The notes below the pieces were generated by a model. That model saw nothing but the letters and a program-made list of their open reading frames with translations, was not told where the DNA came from and searched no databases. This document shows positions 1-5,919 of a DNA stretch of 12,132 nucleotides, one piece after another. The DNA lies in assembly GCA_021161305.1 (NCBI GenBank), contig JAGHAW010000163.1, positions 1 to 12,132 of the forward strand, in the 5' to 3' direction. The position numbers and the translations under genes are program-made. This DNA comes from Sulfurimonas sp. (GTDB lineage Bacteria > Campylobacterota > Campylobacteria > Campylobacterales > Sulfurimonadaceae). Positions within the stretch are counted from its first letter, which is position 1. Every line of letters begins with the position of its first letter.

Positions 1-126
1 ATCAATATCTTTACTCTCAATATTTAGCAGAGAATCACGAATAAATCCACCAATTATAATAGGTCTGGCATTGTGTTTATCTAATTTATCAAATATTTTA
101 TCTAATTTATTTGGATATTCAATCAT
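1..126 (-). CDS. CCA tRNA nucleotidyltransferase / poly(A) polymerase head domain, N-terminal part (runs off the window)
   Basis: Only the first 42 codons are present, because the gene runs off the left edge. The translation contains IIIGGFIRDSLL followed a few residues later by KDID. This is the GG-x-[VI]-R-D-x-LL ... D-[IVL]-D signature of the polymerase-beta-like nucleotidyltransferase domain found in CCA-adding enzymes and bacterial poly(A) polymerases. The GG (residues 26-27) binds the nucleotide and the DxD metal-binding aspartates begin at the cut edge. The usual role is adding or repairing the 3' CCA of tRNAs in the cytoplasm. The ATG lies at 124-126, with only a weak purine-rich stretch (AGAG) upstream. 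The gene is divergent from typA. The family call is firm for so short a piece; CCA enzyme versus poly(A) polymerase cannot be decided from this fragment. Confidence 0.75.
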   Translation of the reverse strand, partial: MIEYPNKLDKIFDKLDKHNARPIIIGGFIRDSLLNIESKDID

Positions 127-284
127 TTTTTACTCTATTGTTTGGTTTTATATTTAAAAGATAAAAAATTATTTTTTATAATTTGTTTGATTAATAAAAT
201 AGACTTTTCTTTTTTAAATACTCACTAGAACTATCAAAGTATAAGTATATCACTACTTTTACGAATATCTAATATTTTTTTAGG

Positions 285-290
285 TATAAT
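285..290 (+). promoter_or_regulatory. -10 element of the typA promoter
   Basis: A perfect TATAAT sits 37 bases before the typA start codon, inside TTAGGTATAATCGCG and after a T-rich run. No convincing -35 box is present, which is usual for sigma-70 promoters in Campylobacterota. The rest of the 201-base divergent gap (127-327) is AT-rich and holds nothing else I can name. Confidence 0.6.
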
Positions 291-311
291 CGCGAAAATT
301 TTCCCAAATAT

Positions 312-316
312 AAGGA
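312..316 (+). promoter_or_regulatory. ribosome binding site of typA
   Basis: AAGGA lies 11 bases before the ATG at 328. It is the only Shine-Dalgarno match near the start and supports that start. Confidence 0.6.
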
Positions 317-327
317 AACCTATAAAT

Positions 328-2142
328 ATGCAAAAGATAAGAAATATCGCAGTAATTGCCCATGTTGACCATGGTAAAACTACACTAGTTGATGGATTAC
401 TAGAACAGTCTGGTACATTTGGTGAGCATGAACAACATGATGAAAGAGCTATGGATTCAAATGATTTAGAGCGTGAGAGAGGGATTACGATTCTTTCTAA
501 AAATACAGCTATCCGTTATAAAGATCATAAAATCAATATTATTGATACTCCGGGTCACGCCGATTTTGGTGGTGAAGTTGAACGAGTTCTTAAGATGGTT
601 GATGGTGTTTTAGTTCTTGTTGATGCCTATGAAGGTGTTATGCCTCAAACTAAGTTTGTTGTTAAAAAGATGCTAGCACTTGGTAAAAAACCTATTGTTG
701 TTATTAACAAAATAGACAAAGATTCTGCTGATCCGGATAGAGTTGTAGATGAGATGTTTGACCTCTTTGCAGATATGGGTGCAACTGATGACCAACAAGA
801 TTTCCCAATTATCTACGCTGCTGCTAGAGATGGTATCGCAAAAATGGATATGGCTGATCCTGATGGAAATTTTGAATGTATTTTTGAAGCAATCATCAAT
901 GATGTACCTGAGCCGGAAGGTTCTGCTGAGAATCTTCTTCAAGCACAAGTTTTCACACTAGATTATGATAACTATGTTGGTAAAATTGGAATTTCTCGTA
1001 TCTTTAACGGGACGGTAAATAAAGGCGATAACATTATGCTTGCAAAGTCTAATGGAGAGATGGTTAAGGGTAAAATCTCTAAACTTATCGGTTTTCTCGG
1101 TTTAAATCGTATGGAGATAGATCAAGCTGAAGCTGGTGATATCGTAGCTTTCGCTGGTATGGAAACTGTTGATGTTGGCGATACTGTTGCAGATCCTAAC
1201 AATCCAGTTGCACTTGACCCTATGCACATTGAAGAGCCAACACTAACAGTTGTGTTTGCTGTTAATGATTCTCCGTTAGCTGGTAAAGAGGGCAAGCATG
1301 TAACTTCAAACAAACTTCGTGAGCGTTTAGAATCTGAAATGGTAACAAATGTTGCTATGAAGTTAGAGACAGTTGGTGAGGGTAAATATAAAGTTTCAGG
1401 TCGCGGTGAACTTCAAATTACGATTCTTGCTGAGAATATGCGTCGTGAAGATTATGAGTTTAGTATCTCTCGCCCAGAAGTTATTGTTAAAGAGATTGAG
1501 GGTGTTAAGTGTGAGCCATTTGAGCATTTAGTTATAGATGTTCCTGAAGATTTAAGTGGTACAGTTATTGAGCGTCTTGGTAAGAGAAAAGCTGAGATGA
1601 AATCAATGCTTCCAATGGGTCAAGGATTCCAAAGAATTGAGTTTGAGATTCCTGCTCGTGCACTTATCGGTTTTCGTGGTCAGTTCTTAACAGATACTAA
1701 GGGTGAGGGAATTATGAATCACTCTTTCTTAGAATTCCGTCCATTTACCGGCAGTGTTGAATCAAGAAGTTATGGAGCACTTGTCTCTATGACTCCAGGT
1801 TCTACTTTAGCATTTTCACTTTTTGGTATTCAAGATAGAGGTGTTCTTTTCATTGGTGTTCAAACTGAGGTTTATGAGGGAATGATTATTGGTGAACACT
1901 CTCGTTCAAACGATTTAGTTGTTAATCCTATTAAAGGTAAAGCACAATCAAATGTTCGTTCATCTGGTGCTGATGAAGCTATCAAGCTTGTGCCATTTAG
2001 AAATATGTCTTTAGAGAGAGCTTTAGAGTGGATTGAGGATGATGAGTTACTCGAAGTTACTCCTAAATCTATCAGAATCCGTAAAAAATTCTTAACAGAA
2101 AATGAGAGAAAAAGAAACTCTCGTGGAACTAAGAGAGATTAA
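328..2142 (+). CDS. typA: Ribosome-associated translational GTPase TypA/BipA
   Basis: This 604-residue protein has the usual TypA/BipA length. All five G motifs can be read: G1 AHVDHGKTT (11-19), G2 ERGIT (50-54), G3 DTPGH (73-77, with the catalytic His), G4 NKID (127-130) and G5 near YAAARDG (163-169). A beta-barrel domain II follows, then EF-G-like domains. The C-terminal part includes the TypA-type stretch around PARALIGFRGQFLTDTKG and a basic tail ending RKKFLTENERKR. TypA is a cytoplasmic EF-G relative that binds the 70S ribosome and supports ribosome assembly and stress or low-temperature adaptation. The gene appears to be a single transcription unit with its own -10 and Shine-Dalgarno, followed by a hairpin. 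It is not LepA or EF-G, because it lacks LepA's C-terminal domain and EF-G's domain IV. Nothing looks damaged. Confidence 0.97.
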   Translation: MQKIRNIAVIAHVDHGKTTLVDGLLEQSGTFGEHEQHDERAMDSNDLERERGITILSKNTAIRYKDHKINIIDTPGHADFGGEVERVLKMVDGVLVLVDAYEGVMPQTKFVVKKMLALGKKPIVVINKIDKDSADPDRVVDEMFDLFADMGATDDQQDFPIIYAAARDGIAKMDMADPDGNFECIFEAIINDVPEPEGSAENLLQAQVFTLDYDNYVGKIGISRIFNGTVNKGDNIMLAKSNGEMVKGKISKLIGFLGLNRMEIDQAEAGDIVAFAGMETVDVGDTVADPNNPVALDPMHIEEPTLTVVFAVNDSPLAGKEGKHVTSNKLRERLESEMVTNVAMKLETVGEGKYKVSGRGELQITILAENMRREDYEFSISRPEVIVKEIEGVKCEPFEHLVIDVPEDLSGTVIERLGKRKAEMKSMLPMGQGFQRIEFEIPARALIGFRGQFLTDTKGEGIMNHSFLEFRPFTGSVESRSYGALVSMTPGSTLAFSLFGIQDRGVLFIGVQTEVYEGMIIGEHSRSNDLVVNPIKGKAQSNVRSSGADEAIKLVPFRNMSLERALEWIEDDELLEVTPKSIRIRKKFLTENERKRNSRGTKRD

Positions 2143-2155
2143 TTAATCTTTTATA

Positions 2156-2180
2156 TTGCTACAGATTTTATCTGTAGCAA
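2156..2180 (+). terminator. perfect 10-bp hairpin after typA, possible terminator
   Basis: TTGCTACAGA and TCTGTAGCAA are exact reverse complements around a TTTTA loop, starting 14 bases after the typA stop. No U-tract follows directly; the nearest T-rich run starts about 10 bases later. It may be a weak terminator or an mRNA 3'-end stabiliser. The hairpin is certain; its role is inferred. Confidence 0.5.
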
Positions 2181-2211
2181 CTACTAAGCTTTCTCCTTTT
2201 TCTATTTATGA

Positions 2212-2217
2212 TATACT
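2212..2217 (+). promoter_or_regulatory. extended -10 element before the small membrane protein gene
   Basis: TATACT is preceded by TGA, giving an extended TGn -10. It begins 33 bases before the ATG at 2245. The surrounding 12-mer ATGATATACTAA recurs exactly at the nrdB promoter (5891-5902). Confidence 0.5.
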
Positions 2218-2244
2218 AATACAAATAAAATTTAGGATGTAAAT

Positions 2245-2505
2245 ATGGATGGAATGTTATACCCAGCTTCTTTGGTTGTACTTGCTGTATTGATTTTTGT
2301 TTTTTATCAAAATCGTAATAGTGTGTTGATGCTTATAGCAATAGTGATAGGTATCTATGTTGTTTATTCTCAAGAAACAGGACACACAGCAACAGAGTTT
2401 AAAAATGAGCTAATAGAGTCCATTGATGGTGAGGCTAAAGATTTTAGTGAATCCCGTGGAACTGAAGGTTATGATGCCAAGAAGGCACAAGAGATTATGA
2501 AATAG
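2245..2505 (+). CDS. Small two-helix membrane protein, function unknown
   Basis: I do not recognise this 86-residue protein as a named family. Residues about 5-21 and 26-42 are two hydrophobic stretches separated by a short polar turn (YQNRN), which predicts an inner-membrane hairpin. Residues 43-86 are a charged, mostly acidic soluble tail (for example FKNELIESIDGEAKDF). The ATG is supported by AGGAT at 2234-2238 and a -10 upstream. It sits alone between typA and msrAB; its stop codon ends at 2505, directly against the last base of the convergent msrAB. Sensible composition, a start signal and a promoter argue that it is real, but no function can be given. Confidence 0.8.
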   Translation: MDGMLYPASLVVLAVLIFVFYQNRNSVLMLIAIVIGIYVVYSQETGHTATEFKNELIESIDGEAKDFSESRGTEGYDAKKAQEIMK

Positions 2506-2525
2506 TTAAAATCTTCTCTTGTACC
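2484..2525. repeat. Inverted repeat spanning the convergent stop codons
   Basis: ACAAGAGA (2487-2494) and TCTCTTGT (2515-2522) are exact reverse complements. Allowing one C/A mismatch extends the stem through GG (2484-2485) and CC (2524-2525), giving 11 positions with one mismatch. The 20-base loop contains both stop codons: TAG of the small membrane protein and the msrAB stop. There is no intergenic DNA here, so this could end both transcripts, although no U-tract follows on either strand. Confidence 0.45.
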
Positions 2526-3432
2526 CATGACAATAAGGTTTAGTGCCTTTTTTGTTATAGTGGTTTTGATGCTCCTCGTCAGCCTTGTAGTACTCTTGCT
2601 TATCTAGTATCTTTGTAGCTACACTGAAACCGTTTATTTCAAGCTTTGTTATGAGAGAGCGTATAGTGTTTTTTTCACCCTCGTTGTTTACAAAAATAGC
2701 AGAGAGGTATTGTTCTCCTATATCTGGACCCTGCCCATCTGTTTGAGTGGGGTCATGAATCTCAAAAAATGTTTTAGCAATTTTTTCATAAGAGATTTTA
2801 GCTTTATCATAGATAACTTCAACAGCTTCTAGGTGACCTGTATTTCCTCGAACTACTTCGTAGTAACTTGGGTTTTTCACATTCCCACCCATAAAACCTG
2901 AACTTACCTCTTTTACACCATCGAGTTTTTCCAAGTAGTACTCAACTCCCCAAAAACAGCCACCTGCAAAGTATGCGTAAGATAGGTTGTTGTCTTTTAC
3001 TTTTGGTGTTGAATCAAGTGTTAAAGAGATAGAGTTTACACAGTGTCTGGTATTTTTAGGAGTAAAGCCTTCGCCTTCAAAAACATGACCGAGATGTCCG
3101 CCACACTTTGCACAAACTATTTCAACTCGTCTGCCATCAGCATCTGGTACTCTTTTTACAGCACCCTCAATCTCATCATCAAAACTTGGCCAGCCACAGC
3201 TTGAATCAAACTTGTCGCTTGACTTGTAAAGGGGCGTATTACATATTTTGCATCTGTAGATACCGTTTGACTTTTCATCTGTATATTTACCGGTATATGG
3301 TGCCTCGGTACCTTTATTTATAAGTACGAATCTCTCTTCATTACTGAGTTGTTTTATCTTGGTTTCATACGGTTTTAAATCTATTGCATTCATGGTAGTT
3401 ATTAGAAGTATGAAAGTAATAAATAGTTTCAT
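2506..3432 (-). CDS. msrAB: Secreted bifunctional methionine sulfoxide reductase (MsrB-MsrA fusion)
   Basis: This 308-residue protein has a signal peptide (residues 1-16, MKLF...MNA), then an MsrB domain (about 20-140) and an MsrA domain (about 150-308). MsrB shows zinc cysteine pairs C61/C64 and C107/C110, a likely resolving C79 in SSCGWPSF, and the catalytic C131 in RHCVNS. MsrA shows the catalytic C159 in GGCFWG and a likely resolving C301 near the C-terminus. The protein should reduce both R- and S-methionine sulfoxide in exported proteins, acting in the periplasm. The domain order is B then A, the reverse of Neisseria PilB's A-B order as I recall it, and no thioredoxin domain is attached, so an outside electron donor is needed. 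The start has a very strong Shine-Dalgarno and a nearby -10. It lies 59 bases downstream of the hydrolase gene on the same strand. Confidence 0.95.
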   Translation of the reverse strand: MKLFITFILLITTMNAIDLKPYETKIKQLSNEERFVLINKGTEAPYTGKYTDEKSNGIYRCKICNTPLYKSSDKFDSSCGWPSFDDEIEGAVKRVPDADGRRVEIVCAKCGGHLGHVFEGEGFTPKNTRHCVNSISLTLDSTPKVKDNNLSYAYFAGGCFWGVEYYLEKLDGVKEVSSGFMGGNVKNPSYYEVVRGNTGHLEAVEVIYDKAKISYEKIAKTFFEIHDPTQTDGQGPDIGEQYLSAIFVNNEGEKNTIRSLITKLEINGFSVATKILDKQEYYKADEEHQNHYNKKGTKPYCHGYKRRF

Positions 3433-3436
3433 ACAT

Positions 3437-3445
3437 CACCCCCTT
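3437..3445 (-). promoter_or_regulatory. strong ribosome binding site of msrAB
   Basis: AAGGGGGTG on the minus strand lies 4 bases before the ATG. It is one of the best matches to the 16S 3' end in this window and fixes the start that keeps the signal peptide. Confidence 0.6.
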
Positions 3446-3461
3446 AATATTAATTTTTCTA

Positions 3462-3467
3462 ATTATA
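3462..3467 (-). promoter_or_regulatory. -10 element of the msrAB promoter
   Basis: The minus strand reads TATAAT here, about 30 bases before the msrAB ATG. msrAB may therefore be transcribed on its own, even though it follows the hydrolase gene in the same direction. Confidence 0.45.
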
Positions 3468-3469
3468 AT

Positions 3470-3489
3470 AAAAGATAGTTGTATCTTTT
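3470..3489 (-). terminator. Perfect 8-bp hairpin after the hydrolase gene, overlapping the msrAB promoter region
   Basis: On the minus strand AAAAGATA and TATCTTTT pair perfectly around a CAAC loop, two bases after the hydrolase stop. The T-rich 3' arm is followed by ATTATAATT. The stem is AT-rich, so a terminator would be weak. It also covers the position where a -35 or operator for msrAB would lie. Either reading is inferred. Confidence 0.4.
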
Positions 3490-3491
3490 CT

Positions 3492-4457
3492 CTACTTTTT
3501 AAAGTAACTAATAATTTTATCTTCGAGCCAGTATTTAGGATTAAAAATATTCCCACCTATGAAACCTACATGCCCTCCATGTTCAAATAGTTCTATCTCT
3601 ATTTTAGATGAAAGTTCACTTGGTTTTGGCAGAATCTCTGTGGTCATAAAGGGGTCATCTTTGGAGTGTATGATAAGTGTTGGCGTTGTTATCTCTTTTA
3701 GAAACTGTCTTGAACTGCATTTTGTGTAGTAGTCTTTAGCAGATTTAAAGCCATGTATGGGAGCTGTATAGACATCATCAAACTCCCAAAAAGTTTTAAG
3801 ATTTTTGACATCTTTTTTATCAAGATTTATTAGTGATTTCATATCGTGCTTGTTGTATTTTTGTTCTAGTGATTTGTTTAAATCTTTTAGCAGATGGCGT
3901 TGGTAAAATTTTGAAAATCCGCTATTCATTTTATAGGCACAAATATCTAGTTGAAGTGGTGCGGATATGGAGATAGCTTTGCTTAAGGGTGAAGAATCTT
4001 TTAGTTCACCTAAAAGTTTAAGAAGCATATTTCCACCAAGGGAGTAACCGATTCCAAAGAGTTTGATATGTGGAAATCTCTGTTTTAAATGGGTTAACCA
4101 AGCTATAGCATCGCCACTATCTCCACTGTGATATGAGCGAGGAAGTGAGTTTTGCACTCCAGAGCAACCTCTAAAGTGCATCAAAACTGAACTAAATCCA
4201 TTCTCTGCCAATTTTCTCATAGTACCTTGAATATATGGCGATTTATATGAACCTGCAAGACCGTGAAAAAGTCTAACAATGGGTTTAGTTTCACCGTCTT
4301 GCGGTCTTTTGTGCCAGTAGCACTCTACAAAGTCTCCGTCATCAAGTTTAAACTTTTCTATATCAAATTCAAGTGATAAAGGTTTTCTAAAAAAACTGGA
4401 GTAGAGAGTTTGAAGATGTCTGTTCCTTAACCCAAAGGCAGGTTTAAATTTATCCAT
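3492..4457 (-). CDS. YheT-type alpha/beta hydrolase
   Basis: This 321-residue protein matches the YheT / UPF0017 (ABHD1/3-like) group in length and landmarks. An opening FGLRNRHLQTL motif (8-18) comes first, then the oxyanion region LFHGLAGS (63-70) and HFRGCSG (94-100). The nucleophile elbow is GYSLGG with Ser139, the acid is Asp267 or Asp268 in SKDDPFM, and the catalytic His296 lies in HGGHVGF. The catalytic triad is complete. The group contains predicted esterases or lipases with mostly unknown substrates. No signal peptide is visible, so it is probably cytoplasmic. The ATG overlaps the stop of the upstream NicO gene by one base (TAATG), and no clear Shine-Dalgarno is present, which suggests translation by coupling. 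Why a hydrolase travels with a metal exporter is unclear. Confidence 0.88.
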   Translation of the reverse strand: MDKFKPAFGLRNRHLQTLYSSFFRKPLSLEFDIEKFKLDDGDFVECYWHKRPQDGETKPIVRLFHGLAGSYKSPYIQGTMRKLAENGFSSVLMHFRGCSGVQNSLPRSYHSGDSGDAIAWLTHLKQRFPHIKLFGIGYSLGGNMLLKLLGELKDSSPLSKAISISAPLQLDICAYKMNSGFSKFYQRHLLKDLNKSLEQKYNKHDMKSLINLDKKDVKNLKTFWEFDDVYTAPIHGFKSAKDYYTKCSSRQFLKEITTPTLIIHSKDDPFMTTEILPKPSELSSKIEIELFEHGGHVGFIGGNIFNPKYWLEDKIISYFKK

Positions 4458-5200
4458 TATTTTAGTGAGGCAAATAGTAAAAATAGACCAAGAGTAAGGA
4501 TAAGCAGAGCACCAAATATTTCTAAAATATACCCTTTATCGCTTAAAAAATTACCGGATTTTTTATTTAGAGCAATGGACAAAATACCGGCAATAGAGAT
4601 GGTTAATCCCATCCCGATGCTCATAGCAACAGCAGATAAAATCCCAAGTAAGTGTTGATTTAAAACTATACAAAAAAGTACTACCGTCATAACTCCAGGG
4701 CATGGAACAACACCAGCACTAAAGGCTACTGCTATCTCACTTTTTTTTGATTTTTTCATCTTCTTATCTTTGTATTTTCTTCCCATGTAGGCTTCATAAA
4801 TCAAGTAGAGACCAACAGCAACAATCATAACAGCACTAATCTGCATGGCAATTTGTGAAAAGTCATTGAAGTTTTGTCTAAACATCGTTTTGAGAATAAA
4901 AAATATACCAAAGGTAAAAATCAGAGCGGAGAGAGCGTGAATAACGGCAATCATATAACCCATCTTAAAAGCTTTTTTATAACTGCTTTTGTTTGAGGTA
5001 AAGTAGAGTGCTACAAGAGCTTTTCCGTGTCCCGGTCCAGCTGCATGAATAAGACCGTAAGTAAAAGCGATTCCTAAAATAAGCAGAGATGTACTTAGAG
5101 AGTTTTCATCATTTAAACTTCTGATAGTGGTTGAGATATAACTATTTAATTCATACTGAATAGAGATAAGTTTTTGCAGTAGTTTGGAGTAAAATTCCAC
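4457..5200 (-). CDS. NicO/RcnA-family nickel-cobalt efflux permease
   Basis: This 247-residue integral membrane protein has about six hydrophobic segments (near 38-53, 81-104, 117-136, 156-180, 184-210 and 226-245). The family motif HAAGPGHGKALV (52-63) carries the conserved His52 and PGHGK, and a second motif, AGVVPCPGVM, lies at 162-171. NicO/RcnA proteins export Ni2+ or Co2+ across the inner membrane. RcnA itself has a histidine-rich cytoplasmic loop; here the matching loop (141-154) is lysine-rich with no histidine (RKYKDKKMKKSKKS). The start is GTG, overlapping the DUF1007 stop by one base (TAGTG), with GGAG at 5209-5212. The substrate metal is inferred from the family only, and the altered loop makes it less certain. 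It could also serve metal supply to a periplasmic or secreted metalloprotein. Confidence 0.85.
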   Translation of the reverse strand: MEFYSKLLQKLISIQYELNSYISTTIRSLNDENSLSTSLLILGIAFTYGLIHAAGPGHGKALVALYFTSNKSSYKKAFKMGYMIAVIHALSALIFTFGIFFILKTMFRQNFNDFSQIAMQISAVMIVAVGLYLIYEAYMGRKYKDKKMKKSKKSEIAVAFSAGVVPCPGVMTVVLFCIVLNQHLLGILSAVAMSIGMGLTISIAGILSIALNKKSGNFLSDKGYILEIFGALLILTLGLFLLFASLK

Positions 5201-5721
5201 TATTTAATCTCCAATCTGTAGCCGTAGTAAAAATCGTTGTCTACGCCGCTTACTTTGGCTTTTGCACCAGAGATTTCAACAAACTCTTTTTTAAGAATCA
5301 TCGCTGTATAGAAGTCGGTGTCACCAAATTCAAAGATAGTATCTTTTGCGATATATTTTTCATCTAGGCTAAAGGAGTAGCAGATTTTATGATTTTCGAT
5401 AGTTGCTATAAATTTTTTTGGTGTGGGAAATTTGATAAGTTTACCTTTTACTTTAATATGTGTATAGTAGCTGTAATCTTTAAGAATGATAAAGTAATTG
5501 TCTCGGATATAAGCACTCTCTTTTTTATCTATCTTCCCGTCTGCATTTTTATCAAGTTCCATAATAAGTATAGTAGATGTCATCTCGTCAAGTTTCCATT
5601 TAAAATGAATAGTTTTTATAGCTCCATCCACTACTTTGATAGTAGGATGAACTTCTATAAAAGTATGCGGATGGGCAAATAAAGAGATTGTAAATAGCAA
5701 AAATACAAGAAGTTTTTTCAA
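5200..5721 (-). CDS. DUF1007 periplasmic protein with an EF-hand loop, partner of the NicO exporter
   Basis: This 173-residue protein has a signal peptide (1-16, MKKLLVFLLFTISLFA) followed directly by HPHTFIE, the typical mature N-terminus of DUF1007 proteins. A textbook EF-hand loop occupies residues 57-68 (DKNADGKIDKKE), with D57, N59, D61, D65 and E68 in the calcium-ligand positions. The mature His-Pro-His could bind a metal. DUF1007 genes are commonly next to or fused with NicO/RcnA-like genes, so a periplasmic metal-binding partner is the likely role. The start is TTG: the codon just upstream in frame is a stop (TGA), the only nearby ATG is out of frame, and AAGGA lies 5 bases before the TTG. 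It is the first gene of a three-gene overlapping operon. Confidence 0.88.
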   Translation of the reverse strand: MKKLLVFLLFTISLFAHPHTFIEVHPTIKVVDGAIKTIHFKWKLDEMTSTILIMELDKNADGKIDKKESAYIRDNYFIILKDYSYYTHIKVKGKLIKFPTPKKFIATIENHKICYSFSLDEKYIAKDTIFEFGDTDFYTAMILKKEFVEISGAKAKVSGVDNDFYYGYRLEIK

Positions 5722-5740
5722 TCATATCCTTTGTTTTAGA

Positions 5741-5746
5741 ATTGTA
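5741..5746 (-). promoter_or_regulatory. -10 element of the DUF1007-NicO-hydrolase operon
   Basis: The minus strand reads TACAAT, 19 bases before the TTG start. The matching -35 position (about 5764-5769) directly abuts the 27-bp inverted repeat. Confidence 0.45.
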
Positions 5747-5769
5747 CTATTTTATTTTAAACAACTAGC

Positions 5770-5829
5770 AGGGGTCAGGCGTTGAATATCCACTTTTAGA
5801 ATAAAGTGGATATTCAACGCCTGACCCCT
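5770..5829. repeat. Perfect 27-bp inverted repeat with 6-nt loop (REP-like palindrome)
   Basis: Arm 5770-5796 begins AGGGGTCAGGCGTTGAATAT and ends CCACTTT. Arm 5803-5829 is its exact reverse complement, ending CCTGACCCCT. The loop is TAGAAT. There are no mismatches in 27 pairs, and the arms are richer in GC than the flanks. It lies between the -10 elements of two divergent operons, so neither predicted transcript contains it, which argues against a terminator. The GGGGTCAGG end recalls extragenic palindromes I associate with REP-type Y1 transposases (RAYTs) in other bacteria, but no transposase gene is in this window. The structure is certain; its nature is inferred. Confidence 0.85.
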
Positions 5830-5894
5830 ATGAAAATATCTTCTATTTTACATGCCAATATCAGCAAAATAAAATATACAAAAAGGTAGAATGA

Positions 5895-5900
5895 TATACT
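5895..5900 (+). promoter_or_regulatory. extended -10 element of the nrdB operon
   Basis: TATACT is preceded by TGA and lies 19 bases before the nrdB ATG. The transcript leader would be short, with GGAG at 5910-5913 as the Shine-Dalgarno. No -35 is evident. Confidence 0.55.
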
Positions 5901-5919
5901 AAAATTTTTGGAGTAAGTT

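Noticed and set aside
161..179. ATAAAAAAT-T-ATTTTTTAT, a perfect AT-only palindrome in the gap before typA
   Set aside because: Such palindromes arise often by chance in DNA this AT-rich; with a single-base centre it cannot form a normal hairpin, and no gene signal depends on it.
1122..1313. Open frame on the minus strand inside typA
   Set aside because: It is antisense to a strongly conserved GTPase gene, its protein is low in complexity (many Ser, Thr, Val), and it has no start signal.
5389..5682. Plus-strand open frame of about 97 codons opposite the DUF1007 gene
   Set aside because: It is Phe/Tyr/Ile-rich as expected from the complement of an AT-rich gene, while the minus-strand protein has a signal peptide and EF-hand.
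5770..5829. Reading the 27-bp palindrome as a transcription terminator
   Set aside because: It lies between divergent genes, outside both predicted transcripts, and has no T-tract on either side.
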